Under the pieces are notes generated by a model, which was given only the letters and a program-made list of their open reading frames with translations, ran no database searches and was not told the origin of the DNA. From the NCBI GenBank assembly GCA_038025085.1, contig CM076146.1:22143001-22207000 (forward strand): 64,000 nt of DNA. The letters run 5' to 3'. The position numbers and the translations under genes are program-made. Positions 52,680 to 63,175 of this stretch are shown here, one piece after another. The DNA comes from Tetragonia tetragonoides (lineage: Eukaryota; Streptophyta; Magnoliopsida; Caryophyllales; Aizoaceae). Within the stretch, counting starts at the first letter, position 1. Each line of letters starts with the position of its first letter.

Positions 52680-54015
52680 CATTTGAGTGTGAAATAACAC
52701 CAGGGTTGTTTACAAGTACAAACAAGCTTCAACTCAAGCTTTTGAATGCACTTACGCGTTTTAAAAGCTCATACGAGTTGGGTGAAAGAGATTTGAGTTC
52801 TTTTGTATTATATAGTAGGAGAAAGCATCTAAATACTTTGTTTGCATTCATTTGAGTGTGAAACTACACCTAGGATGTTTACAAGTACAAACAAGCTTCA
52901 ACTCAAGCTTTTGAATGCACTTACGCGTTTTAAAAGCTCATACGAGTTGGGTGAAAGAGATTTGAGTTCTTTTGTGTTGTATATTAAGAGAAAGCATCCA
53001 AATACTTTGTTTGCATTCATTTGAGTGTGAAACTACACCTAGGTTGTTTACAAGTACAAACAAGCTTCAAATCAAGCTTTTGAATGCACTTACGCGTTTT
53101 AAAAGCTCATACGAGTTGGGTGAAAGAGATTTGAGTTCTTTTGTGTTGTATATTAAGAGAAAGCATCCAAATACTTTGTTTGCATTCATTTGAGTGTGAA
53201 ACTACACCTGGGATGTTTACAGTTACAAACAAGCTTCAACTCATGCTTTTGAATTCATTTACGCGTTTTAAAAGCTCATACGAGTAGGGTGAAAGAGATT
53301 TGAGTTCTTTTGTGTTATATAGTAGGAGAAAGCATCCAAATACTTTGTTTGCATTCATTTGAGTGTGAAACTACACCTAGGATGTTTACAAGTACAAACA
53401 AGCTTCAACTCAAGCTTTTGAATGTATTTACGCGTTTTAAAAGCTCATACGAGTAGGGTGAAAGAGATTTGGGTTCTTTTGTGTTGTATATTAAGAGAAA
53501 GCATCCAAATACTTTGTTTGCATTCATTTGAGTGTGAAACTACACCTAGCATGTTTACAGTTACAAACAAGCTTCAACTCAAGCTTTTGAATCCATTTAC
53601 GCGTTTTAAAAGCTCATACGAGGAGTGTGAAAGAGATTAGAGTTCTTTTGTGTTGTATATTAAGAGAAAGCATCCAAATACTCTGTTTGCATTCATTTGA
53701 GTGTGAAACTACACCTAGGATGTTTACAAGTACAAACAAGCTTCAACTCAAGCTGTTGAATGAATTTACGCGTTTTAACAGCTCTTACGATTAGGGTGAT
53801 AGAAATTGAGTTCTTGTGTGTTGTATATTAAGAGAAAGCATCCTAATACTTTGTTTGAATTCATTTGAGTGAGAAACTACACCTAGGATGTTTACAGTAA
53901 CAAACAAGCTTCAACTCAAGCTTTTGAATGCATTTACGCGTTTTAAACGCTCATAAGAGGAGGGTGAAAGAGATTTGAGTTCTTTTGTGTTGTATATTAA
54001 GAGAAAGCATCCAAA
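52680..54015 (+). repeat. Satellite block R, copy 2
   Basis: Second copy of 45205-46540 at offset 7475, including the three-monomer gcacttacgcg run (52748, 52917 and 53086). It ends about 730 bp before element 2. Confidence 0.82.
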
Positions 54016-54745
54016 TACTTTTTTTGCATTCATTTGAGTGTGAAACTACACCTAGGATGTTTACAAGTACAAACAAGCTTCAACTCAAGCTGTTGAATGA
54101 ATTTACGCGTTTTAACAGCTCTTACGACTAGGGTGATAGAAATTGAGTTCTTGTGTGTTGTATATTAAGAGAAAGCATCCAAATACTTTGTTTGCATTCA
54201 TTTGAGTGTGAAACTACACCTAGGATATTTACAAGTACAAACAAGCTTCAACTCAAGCTTTGGAATGAATTTACGCGTTTTAACAGCTCTTACGACTAGG
54301 GTGATAGAAATTGAGTTCTTTTGTGTTGTATATTAAGAGAAAATATCCAAATACTTTTTTTGCATTCATTTGAATGTGAAATAACACCAGGGTTGTTTTG
54401 CAAGTACAAACAATTTTCAACTCATGTTTTTGAATGCATTTACGCGTTTTAAAAGCTCATACGAGTAGGGTGAAAGAGACTTGATTTCTTTTCTGTTGTA
54501 TATTAAGAGAAAGAACCCAAATGTTTTGTTTGCATTCTTTTGAGTATGAAACTTCACCAAGAATATGTTAAATTACAAACAAGCTTCAACTCAAGCTTTT
54601 GAATGCATTTACGCGTTTTAAAAGCTCATACGAGTAGGGTGAAAGAGATTTGAGTTCTTTTGTGTTGTATATTAAGAGAAAGCATCCAAATACTTTGTTT
54701 GCATTCATTTGAGTGTGAAACTACACCTAGGATGTTATAGAGTTA

Positions 54746-54750
54746 CAAAC
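54746..54750 (+). repeat. Target site duplication CAAAC, left of element 2
   Basis: CAAAC before the LTR start is repeated at 58460-58464. The flanking monomer is slightly altered (gatgttatagagttacaaac instead of the usual gatgtttacagttacaaac). Confidence 0.93.
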
Positions 54751-55622
54751 TGATGCGTTGGTGGTGCATTAACATCAGATCATCAAGAGACTAGATTTAG
54801 TGTCATTGCAATGATCTTGGCAAATGGGACACTCTCAAGATAAGTGATGATATTTCTGGTTCTAAAGGCATTACTGTCCTTTTGGCCACCTAATCTTGAT
54901 GATTAGTCCGTACAACTGAATTAGTCCGTACAAATAAATATTTGTGATTATTGTTAATTATAGTGCACCCTGCATGTAGTTAGCATAATTAACAAATGTA
55001 ATTAGTTGTTATTTGAATTCCCTAAGTAGTTGCTGGATGAGGAGAGTCTAAAAGCACATGGGATGGATAAGGATGAAGCTTGAGGCTCCTCTTACAGCTC
55101 ACCCACGTTTGTCCTTGTGCAAGGACAAGCAACAGCTGTCAAGTGGTCCAAAACGGAAGGAAATGCGCTCCAAATTGTACTGCACGTATTTGGCTCATTT
55201 TTGGGCAAAATACTGAAGTTTCATTTTGCTTGGGCACTACTCTTGGACAGCTCACCCTTTCTAGAGTATTCTTAGGTTATTAGGGCACATTTGTGACCCC
55301 TATAAATATGTAAGAACAACTGATGTAAAAGGTACTTGTTGATGAATGAAAATATGAAATGGCTGCTGCCTTTTGCTTACAAACCTTGTTGTTCTTTATA
55401 ATGTCCTTAGGGATATTTGGTGAAACAAGTAGTATCCTTTAGCCTTGACTTGGTGGTTAAATCCTTTATAGTCTTGGTGGTGGTGCTATCTATCCTCCCT
55501 CTTCTTATTTTTCGTTTCATTTACTTCGTTTTCAATCTCTATAATCAAAAAATAAACAAAATATTATCAAAACATCCCTTGTTCGAAAACGAGCTAAAAG
55601 TTTCAGTTTTGCTAACGCATCA
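54751..55622 (+). repeat. 5' LTR of element 2 (872 bp)
   Basis: Starts TGATGCGTTGGTGG and ends CTAACGCATCA. The partner is at 57588-58459, offset 2837. I count nine base differences, three of them clustered just before the end (aaaagtttcag against aaaacctttag), and no length difference. TATAAATA is at 55301-55308. The internal 260 bp (55094-55353) are almost identical to 22872-23131 of element 1. Confidence 0.94.
55301..55308 (+). promoter_or_regulatory. TATA box of the element 2 LTR promoter
   Basis: TATAAATA in the same cccctataaatatg context as element 1, inside the conserved LTR core. The 3' LTR copy is at 58138-58145. Confidence 0.68.
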
Positions 55623-55624
55623 GT

Positions 55625-55636
55625 TGGTATCAGAGC
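55625..55636 (+). promoter_or_regulatory. Primer binding site (initiator Met tRNA), element 2
   Basis: TGGTATCAGAGC, two bases after the LTR end, same sequence and spacing as element 1. Confidence 0.93.
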
Positions 55637-56547
55637 TTTGGTTTTCTTAGCTCGTTAATTCAGAGGTTTTTCTTCATTGAAGAGTCCTCTTTCACCTGGT
55701 TTTGGTTTCAAGGAAAATGGTTGAGATTTGAGTACTCAAGTAAGCATTTTCCCTCGGTGACTCCTGCTGGATGTGCGATTGGACCAAGCTGAGGATCTTG
55801 GTTTTTGGAGGCGCTTCAAAAGGTAAAGGTGTCAACTTTGATACTTTTCTAAGTTCCTTAGATATTTATCTTTCGGAATATCTTGGTGGTTTTGCTTAAA
55901 TCATTGTGGGTTGGAGCAGCTTATTGTGAGAAGTTGCTAAATGTGCTGAGCGTGAACTGGGATCTTATTTGTTGCATTGCTTGTTTGTTCTGAATTTATT
56001 CTGCAACGTTGTGGTGAGTCTTGTGGGATTTAAACCTGGTTATCTTATTTGGGGTTATATCTTTGTTATCCAAGTGGTTTGAAGTTAAAAGGTTGAGTCT
56101 TTGGCCTTCATTGGTGCTCAAACATTTTGTTGGTCCTGCTGGGTTGCGAACAGGAGTCATTTTGGCGTTTTGTTAATATCTCAAGATCTAGAGATCCATT
56201 TTATGCCTTTCTTGGTCCTGTAGACTCCTAAGACCTTATACTACAAAGTTATCTTGGTAGATATCTGGTTTATTCCCCCATGTATGTGAGAAAGTTTGAG
56301 ATTTATTGAGCTGTTCGTGTACGTGCAAAATTTGGAATTGTTGTGTTTGAAGTTGAGCTGTTGCAATTGGCATTTGTTCTCTTATGGATCTTTGTTGAAA
56401 CTGGAATTGGGTGTTGAATCATTGGATAGTTTTGAGTATTCATTGCATTTGATTGTCTTATCCCATCATTCCACAACACAAAGTCCACAAAGAACCCAAA
56501 AACAGCCCAAACACCATCCGAACTCAAACACAACCTAACTCCACAAA
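55637..56547 (+). other. Untranslated leader of element 2
   Basis: About 910 bp between the primer site and the gag ATG with no convincing coding frame; the short frames here lack any recognisable motif. The region is T-rich, with repeated tggttt/ttggtg patterns. The last 90 bases match the leader of element 1 (aagaaccc, acagcccaaacac, aaacacaacc), but the leader is several times longer than the roughly 150 bp of element 1. It probably holds packaging signals and possibly an intron (candidate donor caagtaagc near 55738), but neither can be shown here. Confidence 0.6.
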
Positions 56548-57483
56548 ATGCCTCGTCTTTATGATACCAAGTATAATGATGATGACTTAGAGATAGACTT
56601 TCCCAAATTTGGTGGGTTCCTCTATTCTGAAGATTTTTATACGTGGCTTGAGACGGTGGACGAATGGTTTAAAGTCTTGGAGTTTTCTAATCGCAAGAAA
56701 ATAGAACTTGTGATGAGTTCTTTTGATTGTGATGCTTTGCTTTGGTGGGAACTCTTAGAAATCAGGAGAAGAAGGATTGGAAAGGGCAAAATCCAAATCT
56801 GGAGTGAGATGCGTGAAGAGCTCATTAGGAAGTTTTTGCCAAAGTTCACGTCACGAGCTTTTTACACTCAACACAACCTTGAGCGAGTAGCTAGTGTGAA
56901 AGCTACTGAAAATGCAGCTCCCATCATTGTGAGCCTAGAGGAATGGCAAATGATTGGTGAAGAATTTCAAGAACCCACTTTGTTTCAAGAAGAACAAAAG
57001 GACGACCCGAGCAATGTTCTTGATTCAGCAATCGTTGTCGAAGAGTTACAACCCCATGGTGATGAAACTGTCATTTGTGAAGATCTTATTCAAGCAATAA
57101 TCGCACCTTTACTCGTACAACACACTGAGCAACAAGTTTCTGTTATAGAAAGTACTTTAAAGCTTGAGCATGACAACAAAAATAACGCTATGGAGGTCAC
57201 AAAACCTGGTTTAGCGAAATGTAATGCAGCACCTCATACAACATGTCATTTACCTAGAAAATCAGAACTTAAAGTTGTATGTGATGACATGGCTAGTTCA
57301 CTTGCTGAAATTGAACAAGTTTTTGAGAAGCATCATAGTGGAAGCAGCAGGTTTGATAGTGATTGGCATGAGTGTGGTCGCTTCCCTCGAGTGGGCATCG
57401 GTGTAACTACAACAAGCCACTTTGATGTGAACAAGAAGCGAGCTAAGGGTGATGTGACAAAATTGATAGGAGCCTGGATCTGA
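56548..57483 (+). CDS. Gag-like protein of element 2 (311 residues, no pol)
   Basis: Residues about 15-115 are a degenerate gag capsid region. DFPKFGGFLYSEDFYTWLE, then ALLWWELLEIRRRRIGKG, then FLPKFTSRAFYTQHNLERV line up with the gag of element 1 (EPPDFDGGTNPDDYLEWEQQ, ASLWYESMKLQRER, FVPPSYTQDLYLKLTNF). After about residue 116 the similarity ends. The rest is acidic and polar (EEFQEP, HGDETVICEDL) with no CCHC knuckle and no protease, RT or integrase motif, so its role is unknown. The start ATG follows the leader conserved with element 1. The stop TGA at 57481 is followed in the same frame by a further 41 codons containing the CR motif. The frame has stayed open, which is compatible with recent function in packaging, but this is inference. 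Confidence 0.82.
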   Translation: MPRLYDTKYNDDDLEIDFPKFGGFLYSEDFYTWLETVDEWFKVLEFSNRKKIELVMSSFDCDALLWWELLEIRRRRIGKGKIQIWSEMREELIRKFLPKFTSRAFYTQHNLERVASVKATENAAPIIVSLEEWQMIGEEFQEPTLFQEEQKDDPSNVLDSAIVVEELQPHGDETVICEDLIQAIIAPLLVQHTEQQVSVIESTLKLEHDNKNNAMEVTKPGLAKCNAAPHTTCHLPRKSELKVVCDDMASSLAEIEQVFEKHHSGSSRFDSDWHECGRFPRVGIGVTTTSHFDVNKKRAKGDVTKLIGAWI

Positions 57484-57609
57484 GGCCGAATTAGGGGTGC
57501 GAAGTTCAGCACCTACATGTTTGAGTTAAATTGGATGGTTTTCGTTTTCACGGACTTGAGGGCAAGTCCAAAAAAAGAAGAGGAGAATGATGCGTTGGTG
57601 GTGCATTAA
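57484..57609 (+). pseudogene. In-frame remnant of the integrase C-terminal CR motif, element 2
   Basis: Beyond the TGA at 57481, the same frame stays open for 41 codons to TAA 57607-57609. It contains DLRASPKKEEENDALVVH, clearly the counterpart of DLRANPKKVGEDDALASG in element 1, and likewise crosses the polypurine tract into the 3' LTR. The part before DLR (about 22 codons) does not resemble integrase. This could be a relic, retained only because the polypurine tract and LTR edge overlap it, or it could be translated by readthrough. Confidence 0.75.
57570..57587 (+). promoter_or_regulatory. Polypurine tract of element 2
   Basis: Eighteen uninterrupted purines (A7 GAAGAGGAGAA) directly before the 3' LTR. 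This is the plus-strand primer, in the same position relative to the CR motif as in element 1. Confidence 0.92.
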
Positions 57610-58459
57610 CATCAGATCATCAAGAGACTAGATTTAGTGTCATTGCAATGATCTTGGCAAATGGGACACTCTCAAGATAAGTGATGATATTTCTGGTTCT
57701 AAAGGCATTACTGTCCTTTTGTCCACCTAATCTTGATGATTAGTCCGTACAACTTAATTAGTCCGTACAAATAAATATTTGTGATTATTGTTAATTATAG
57801 TGCACCCTGCATGTAGTTAGCATAATTAACAAATGTAATTAGTTGTTATTTGAATTCCCTAAGTAGTTGCTGAATGAGGAGAGTCTAAAAGCACATGGGA
57901 TGGATAAGGATGAAGCTTGAGGCTCCTCTTACAGCTCACCCACGTTTGTCCTTGTGCAAGGACAAGCAACAACTGTCAAGTGGTCCAAAACGGAAGGAAA
58001 TGCGCTCCAAATTGTACTGCACGTATTTGGCTCATTTTTGGGCAAAATACTGAAGTTTCATTTTGCTTGGGCACTACTCTTGGACAGCTCACCCTTTCTA
58101 GAGTATTCTTAGGTTATTAGGGCACATTTGTGACCCCTATAAATATGTAAGAACAGCTGATGTAAAAGGTACTTGTTGATGAATGAAAATATGAAATGGC
58201 TGCTGCCTTTTGCTTACAAACCTTGTTGTTCTTTATAATGTCCTTAGGGATATTTGGTGAAACAAGTAGTATCCTTTAGCCTTGACTTGGTGGTTAAATC
58301 CTTTATAGTCTTGGTGGTGGTGCTATCTATCCTCCCTCTTCTTATTTTTCGTTTCATTTACTTCGTTTTCAATCTCTATAATTAAAAAATAAACAAAATA
58401 TTATCAAAACATCCCTTGTTCGAAAACGAGCTAAAACCTTTAGTTTTGCTAACGCATCA
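57588..58459 (+). repeat. 3' LTR of element 2 (872 bp)
   Basis: Partner of 54751-55622. Substitutions seen include ttggcc to ttgtcc, caactg to caactt, gctgga to gctgaa, cagctg to caactg, gaacaac to gaacagc, aatcaaa to aattaaa, plus a cluster of three near the end. The LTR ends GCATCA and is followed by CAAAC. Confidence 0.94.
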
Positions 58460-58464
58460 CAAAC
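58460..58464 (+). repeat. Target site duplication CAAAC, right of element 2
   Basis: Matches 54746-54750. The satellite resumes with aagcttcaactcaagc. Confidence 0.93.
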
Positions 58465-60529
58465 AAGCTTCAACTCAAGCTTTTGAATGCATTTACGCGT
58501 TGTAAAAGCTCATACGAGGAGGGTGAAAGAGATTTGAGTTCTTTTGTGTTGTATATTAAGAGAAAGCATCCAAATACTTTGTTTGCATTCATTTGAGTGT
58601 GAAACTACACCTAGGATGTTTACAAGTACAAACAAGCTTCAACTCAAGCTGTTGAATGAATTTACGCGTTTTAACAGCTCTTACGACTAGGGTGATAGAA
58701 ATTGAGTTCTTGTGTGTTGTATTTTAAGAGAAAGCATCCAAATACCTTTTTTGAATTCATTTGAGTGAGAAACTACACCTAGGATGTTTACAGTTACAAA
58801 CAAGCTTCAACTCAAGCTTTTGAATGCATTTACGCGTTTTACAAGCTCATAAGAGGAGGGTGAAAGAGATTTGAGTTCTTTTGTGTTGTATATTAAGAGA
58901 AAGCATCCAAATACTTTGTTTGCATTCATTTGAGTGTGAAACTACACCTAGGACGTTTACAAGTACAAACAAGCTTTAACTCAAGCTGTTGAATGAATTT
59001 ACGCGTTTTAACAGCTCTTACGACTATGGTGATAGAAATTGAGTTCTTGTGTGTTGTATAAGAAAAAGCATCCAAATACTTTGTTTGTATTCATTTGAGT
59101 GTGAAACTACACCTAGGATGTTTACAGTTACAAACAAGCTTCAACTCAAGGTTTTGAATGCATTTACGCGTTTTAAAAGCTCATAAGAGGAGAGTGAAAG
59201 AGATTTGAGTTCTTTTGTGTTGTATACTAAGAGAAAGCATCCAAATACTTTGTTTGCATTCATTTGAGTGTGAAACTACACCTTGGATGTTTACAAGTAC
59301 AAACAAGCTTCAACTCGAGCTTTTGAATGCATTCACGCATTTTAACAACTCATACGACTAGGGTGATAGAATTTTAATTCTTTTGTGTTGTATATTAAGA
59401 GAAAGAACCCAAATGTTTTGTTTGCATTCATTTGAGTAAGAAAACACACAAAGAATGTTTCAAAGTACACACAAGCTTCAACCTAAGCTCTTGAATGCAT
59501 TTACGCGTTTTAAATGCTCATACGAGAAGGGTGAAAGAGATTTGAGTTCTTTTGTGTTGTATACTAAGAGAAAGCATCCAAATACTTTGTTTACATTCAT
59601 TTGAGAGTGAAACTACACCTAGGATGTTTACAAGTACAAACAAGCTTCAACTCAAGCTGGTGAATGAATCTACGCGTTTTAACAGCTCTTACGACTAGGG
59701 TTATAGAAATTGAGTTCTTTTGTGTTGTATATTAATAAAAAGCATCCAAATACTTTGTTTGCATTCATTTGAATGTCTGAAACTACAACTAGGATGTTTA
59801 CAAGTACAAACAAGCTTCAACTCAAACTGCTGAATGAATTTACGTGTTTTAACAGCTCTTACGACGAAGGTGATAGAAATTGAGTTCTTTTGTGTTGTAT
59901 ATTAAGAGAAAGCATCCAAATACTCTGTTTGCATTCATTTGAGTGTGAAACTACACCTAGGATGTTTACAAGTACAAACAAGCTTCAACTCAAGCTTTTG
60001 AATGAATTTACGCGTTTTAACAGCTCTTGCGACTAGGGTGATAGAAATTGAGTTCTTTTGTGTTGTATATTAAGAGAAAATATCCAAATACTTTGTTTGC
60101 ATTCATTTGAGTGTGAAATAAGGCCAGGGTTGTTTACAAGTACAAACAAGTTTCAACTCAAGCTTTTGAATGCATTTACGCGTTTTAAAAGCTCATACGA
60201 GTAGGGTGAAGGAGATTTGAGTTCTTTTGTGTTGTATATTAAGAGAAAGCATCCATATACTCTGTTTGCGTTCATTTGAGTGTGAAACTACACCTAGGAT
60301 GTTTACAAGTACAAACAAGCTTCAACTCAAGCTTTTGAATGCATTTACGCGTTTTAAAAGCTCATACGAGTAGGGTGAAGGAGATTTGAGTTCTTTTGTG
60401 TTGTATACTAAGAGAAAGCATCCAAATACTCTGTTTGCATTCATTTGAGTGTGAAACTACACCTAGGATGTTTACAAGTACAATCAAGCTTCAACTCAAG
60501 CTTTTGAATGAATTTACGCGTTTTAACAG

Positions 60530-63175
60530 CTCTTACGACTAGGGTGATAGAAATTGAGTTCTTTTGTGTTGTATATTAAGAGAAAATATCCAAATACTTT
60601 GTTTGCATTCATTTGAGTGTGAAATAAGACCAGGGTTGTTTACAAGTACAAACAAGCTTCAACTCAAGCTTTTGAATGCATTTACGCGTTTTAAAAGCTC
60701 ATACGAGTAGGCTGAAAGAGATTTGATTTCTTTTCTGTAGTATATTAAGAGAAAGCACCCAAATTTTTTGTTTGCATTCTTTTGAGTATGAAACTACACC
60801 AAGAATGTGTTAAATTACAAACAAGCTTTTGGATGCATTTACGCGTTTTAAAAGCTCATACGAGTAGGGTGAAAGAGATTTGAGTTCTTTTGTGTTGTAT
60901 ATTAAGAGAAAGCATCCAAATACTTTGTTTGCATTCATTTGGGTGTGAAACAACACCTAGGATGTTTACAAGTACAAACAAGCTTCAACTTAAGCTGTTG
61001 AATGAATTTACGCGTTTTAACAGCTCTTACGACTAGGGTGATAGAAATTGAGTTCTTGTGTGTTGTATATTAAGAGAAAGCATCCAAATACTTTGTTTGC
61101 ATTCATTTGAGTGTGAAACTACACCTAGGATGTTTACAGTTACAAACAAGCTTCAACTCAAGCTTTTGAATGCATTTACGCGTTTTAAAAGCTCATAAGA
61201 GGAGAGTGAAAGAGATTTGACTTCTTTTGTGTTGTATATTAAGAGAAAGCATCCAAATACTTTGTTTGCATTCATTTGAGTGTGAAACTACACCTAAGAT
61301 GTTTACAAGTACAAACAAGCTTCAACTCGAGCTTTTGAATGCATTCACGCATTTTAACGGCTCATACGACTAGGGTGATAGAATTTTAGTTCTTTTGTGT
61401 TGTATATTAAGAGAAAGAACCCAAATGTTTTGTTTGCATTCAATTGAGTGTGAAACTATACCTAGAATGTTTACAGTTACAAACAAGCTTCAACTCATGC
61501 TTTTGAATTCATTTACGCGTTTTAAAAGCTCATACGAGTAGGGTGAAAGAGATTTGAGTTCTTTTGTGTTGTATAGTAAGAGAAAGCATCCAAATACTTT
61601 GTGTACATTCATTTGAGTGTGAAACTATACCAAGGATGTTTACAAGTACAAACAAGCTTCAACTCAAGCTTTTGAATGCATTTACGCGTTTCAACAGCTC
61701 TTACGACTAGGGTGATAGAAATTGAGTTCTTTTGTGTTGTATAGTAAGAGAAAGCATCCAAATACTTTGTTTGCATTCATTTGAGTGTGAATCTACACCT
61801 AGGATGTTTACAAGTACAAACAAGCTTCAACTCAAGCTTTTGAATGTATTTACGAGTTTTAAAAGCTCATACGAGTAAGGTGAAAGAGATTTGAGTTGTT
61901 TTGTGTTGTATATTAAGAGAAAGCATCCAAATACTTTGTTTGCATTCATTTGAGTGTGAAACTACAACAAGAATGTGTTAAATTACAAATAAGCTTCAAC
62001 TCAAGCTTTTGAATGCATTTACGCGTTTTAAAAGCTCATACGAGTAGGGTGAAGGAGATTTGAGTTCTTTTGTGTTGTATACTAAGAGAAAGCATCCAAA
62101 TACTTGGTTTGCATTAATTTGAGTGTGAAACTACACCTAGGATGTTTACAAGTACAAACAAGCTTCAACTCAAACTGCTGAATAAATTTACGTGTTTTAA
62201 CAGCTCTTACGACTAGGGTGATAGAAATTGAGTTCTTTTGTGTTGTATATTAAGAGAAAGCATCCAAATACTCTGTTTGCATTCATTTGAGTGTGAAACT
62301 ACTCCTAGGATGTTTACAAGTACAAACAAGCTTCAACTCAAGCTTTTGAATGAATTTACGTGTTTTAACAGCTCTTACGACTAGGGTGATAGAAATTGAG
62401 TTCTTTTGTGTTGTATATTAAGAGAAAATATCCAAATACTTTGTTTGCATTCATTTGAGTGTGAAATAAGACCAGGGTTGTTTACAAGTACAAACAAGCT
62501 TCAACTCAAGCTTTTGAATGCATTTACGCGTTTTAAAAGCTCATACGAGTAGGCTGAAAGAGATTTGATTTCTTTTCTGTAGTATATTAAGAGAAAGCAC
62601 CCAATTTTTTTGTTTGCATTCTTTTGAGTATGAAACTACACCAAGAATGTGTTAAATTACAAACAAGCTTTTGGATGCATTTACGCGTTTTAAAAGCTCA
62701 TACGAGTAGGGTGAAAGAGATTTGAGTTCTTTTGTGTTGTATATTAAGAGAAAGCATCCAAATACTTTGTTTGCATTCATTTGGGTGTGAAACAACACCT
62801 AGGATGTTTACAAGTACAAACAAGCTTCAACTCAAGCTGTTGAATGAATTTACGCGTTTTAACAGCTCTTACGACTAGGGTGATAGAAATTGAGTTCTTG
62901 TGTGTTGTATATTAAGAGAAAGCATCCAAATACTTTGTTTGCATTCATTTGAGTGTGAAACTACACCTAGGATGTTTACAGTTACAAACAAGCTTCAACT
63001 CAAGCTTTTGAATGCATTTACGCGTTTTAAAAGCTCATAAGAGGAGAGTGAAAGAGATTTGACTTCTTTTGTGTTGTATATTAAGAGAAAGCATCCAAAT
63101 ACTTTGTTTGCATTCATTTGAGTGTGAAACTACACCTAAGATGTTTACAAGTACAAACAAGCTTCAACTCAAGCT
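60530..63175 (+). repeat. 1842-bp (11-monomer) tandem satellite duplication
   Basis: 60530-61330 and 62372-63172 match at offset 1842. Both contain taggctgaaagag (60708 and 62550), ttctgtagtatatt, the short monomer caagcttttggatgc, gggtgtgaaacaacacc and ctcataagaggagag. The intervening 61340-62370 contains other monomers, so two units of an 11-mer HOR are partly preserved. Confidence 0.78.

Larger units (their letters stand above)
27744..54750 (+). repeat. Centromere-type satellite array, central block
   Basis: 27 kb of the same 168-169 bp monomer family and orientation as the left block, about 160 copies, with no insertion of other DNA seen. Long regular HOR arrays are replaced by a patchwork of duplicated multi-monomer blocks (listed separately). 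Minor monomer classes are more frequent here: the gaatctacgcg plus agggttatag class, the taggtagatag class, the ctcataagaggag class, the gatttgatttcttttctg class, and a short class in which the part containing caactcaag is lost (caagcttttggatgcat form at 43249, 44586, 49035 and 50374). No gene is present. Confidence 0.95.
54751..58459 (+). mobile_element. Non-autonomous CRM-related LTR retrotransposon (element 2)
   Basis: A complete 3709-bp insertion with 872-bp LTRs, a 12-base initiator-Met primer site, a long untranslated leader, a gag-like frame, a polypurine tract and target duplication CAAAC. There is no room for protease, RT, RNase H or integrase between gag and the 3' LTR. Its LTR is homologous to that of element 1 (same TGATGCGTT start, same TATA core), and its 3' coding remnant matches the CR motif of element 1. 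It is therefore a short partner of the same family, like the noaCRR elements described in rice. It would need proteins supplied by intact CRM relatives. Nine LTR differences in 872 bp (about 1%) make it older than element 1. Confidence 0.93.

Noticed and set aside
54731..54750. Altered monomer gatgttatagagttac next to element 2 as a possible insertion-induced change
   Set aside because: It may simply be a variant monomer that existed before insertion; one case cannot separate the two.
55417..56538. Short frames in the LTR end and leader of element 2 (55417-55650, 56296-56538, 56303-56533)
   Set aside because: They cross the LTR/primer-site boundary or lack any motif, and the element 1 leader has no counterpart.
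22546..58459. Elements 1 and 2 as one nested or rearranged composite element
   Set aside because: Each has its own LTR pair, primer site, polypurine tract and distinct 5-bp target duplication, so they are independent insertions.
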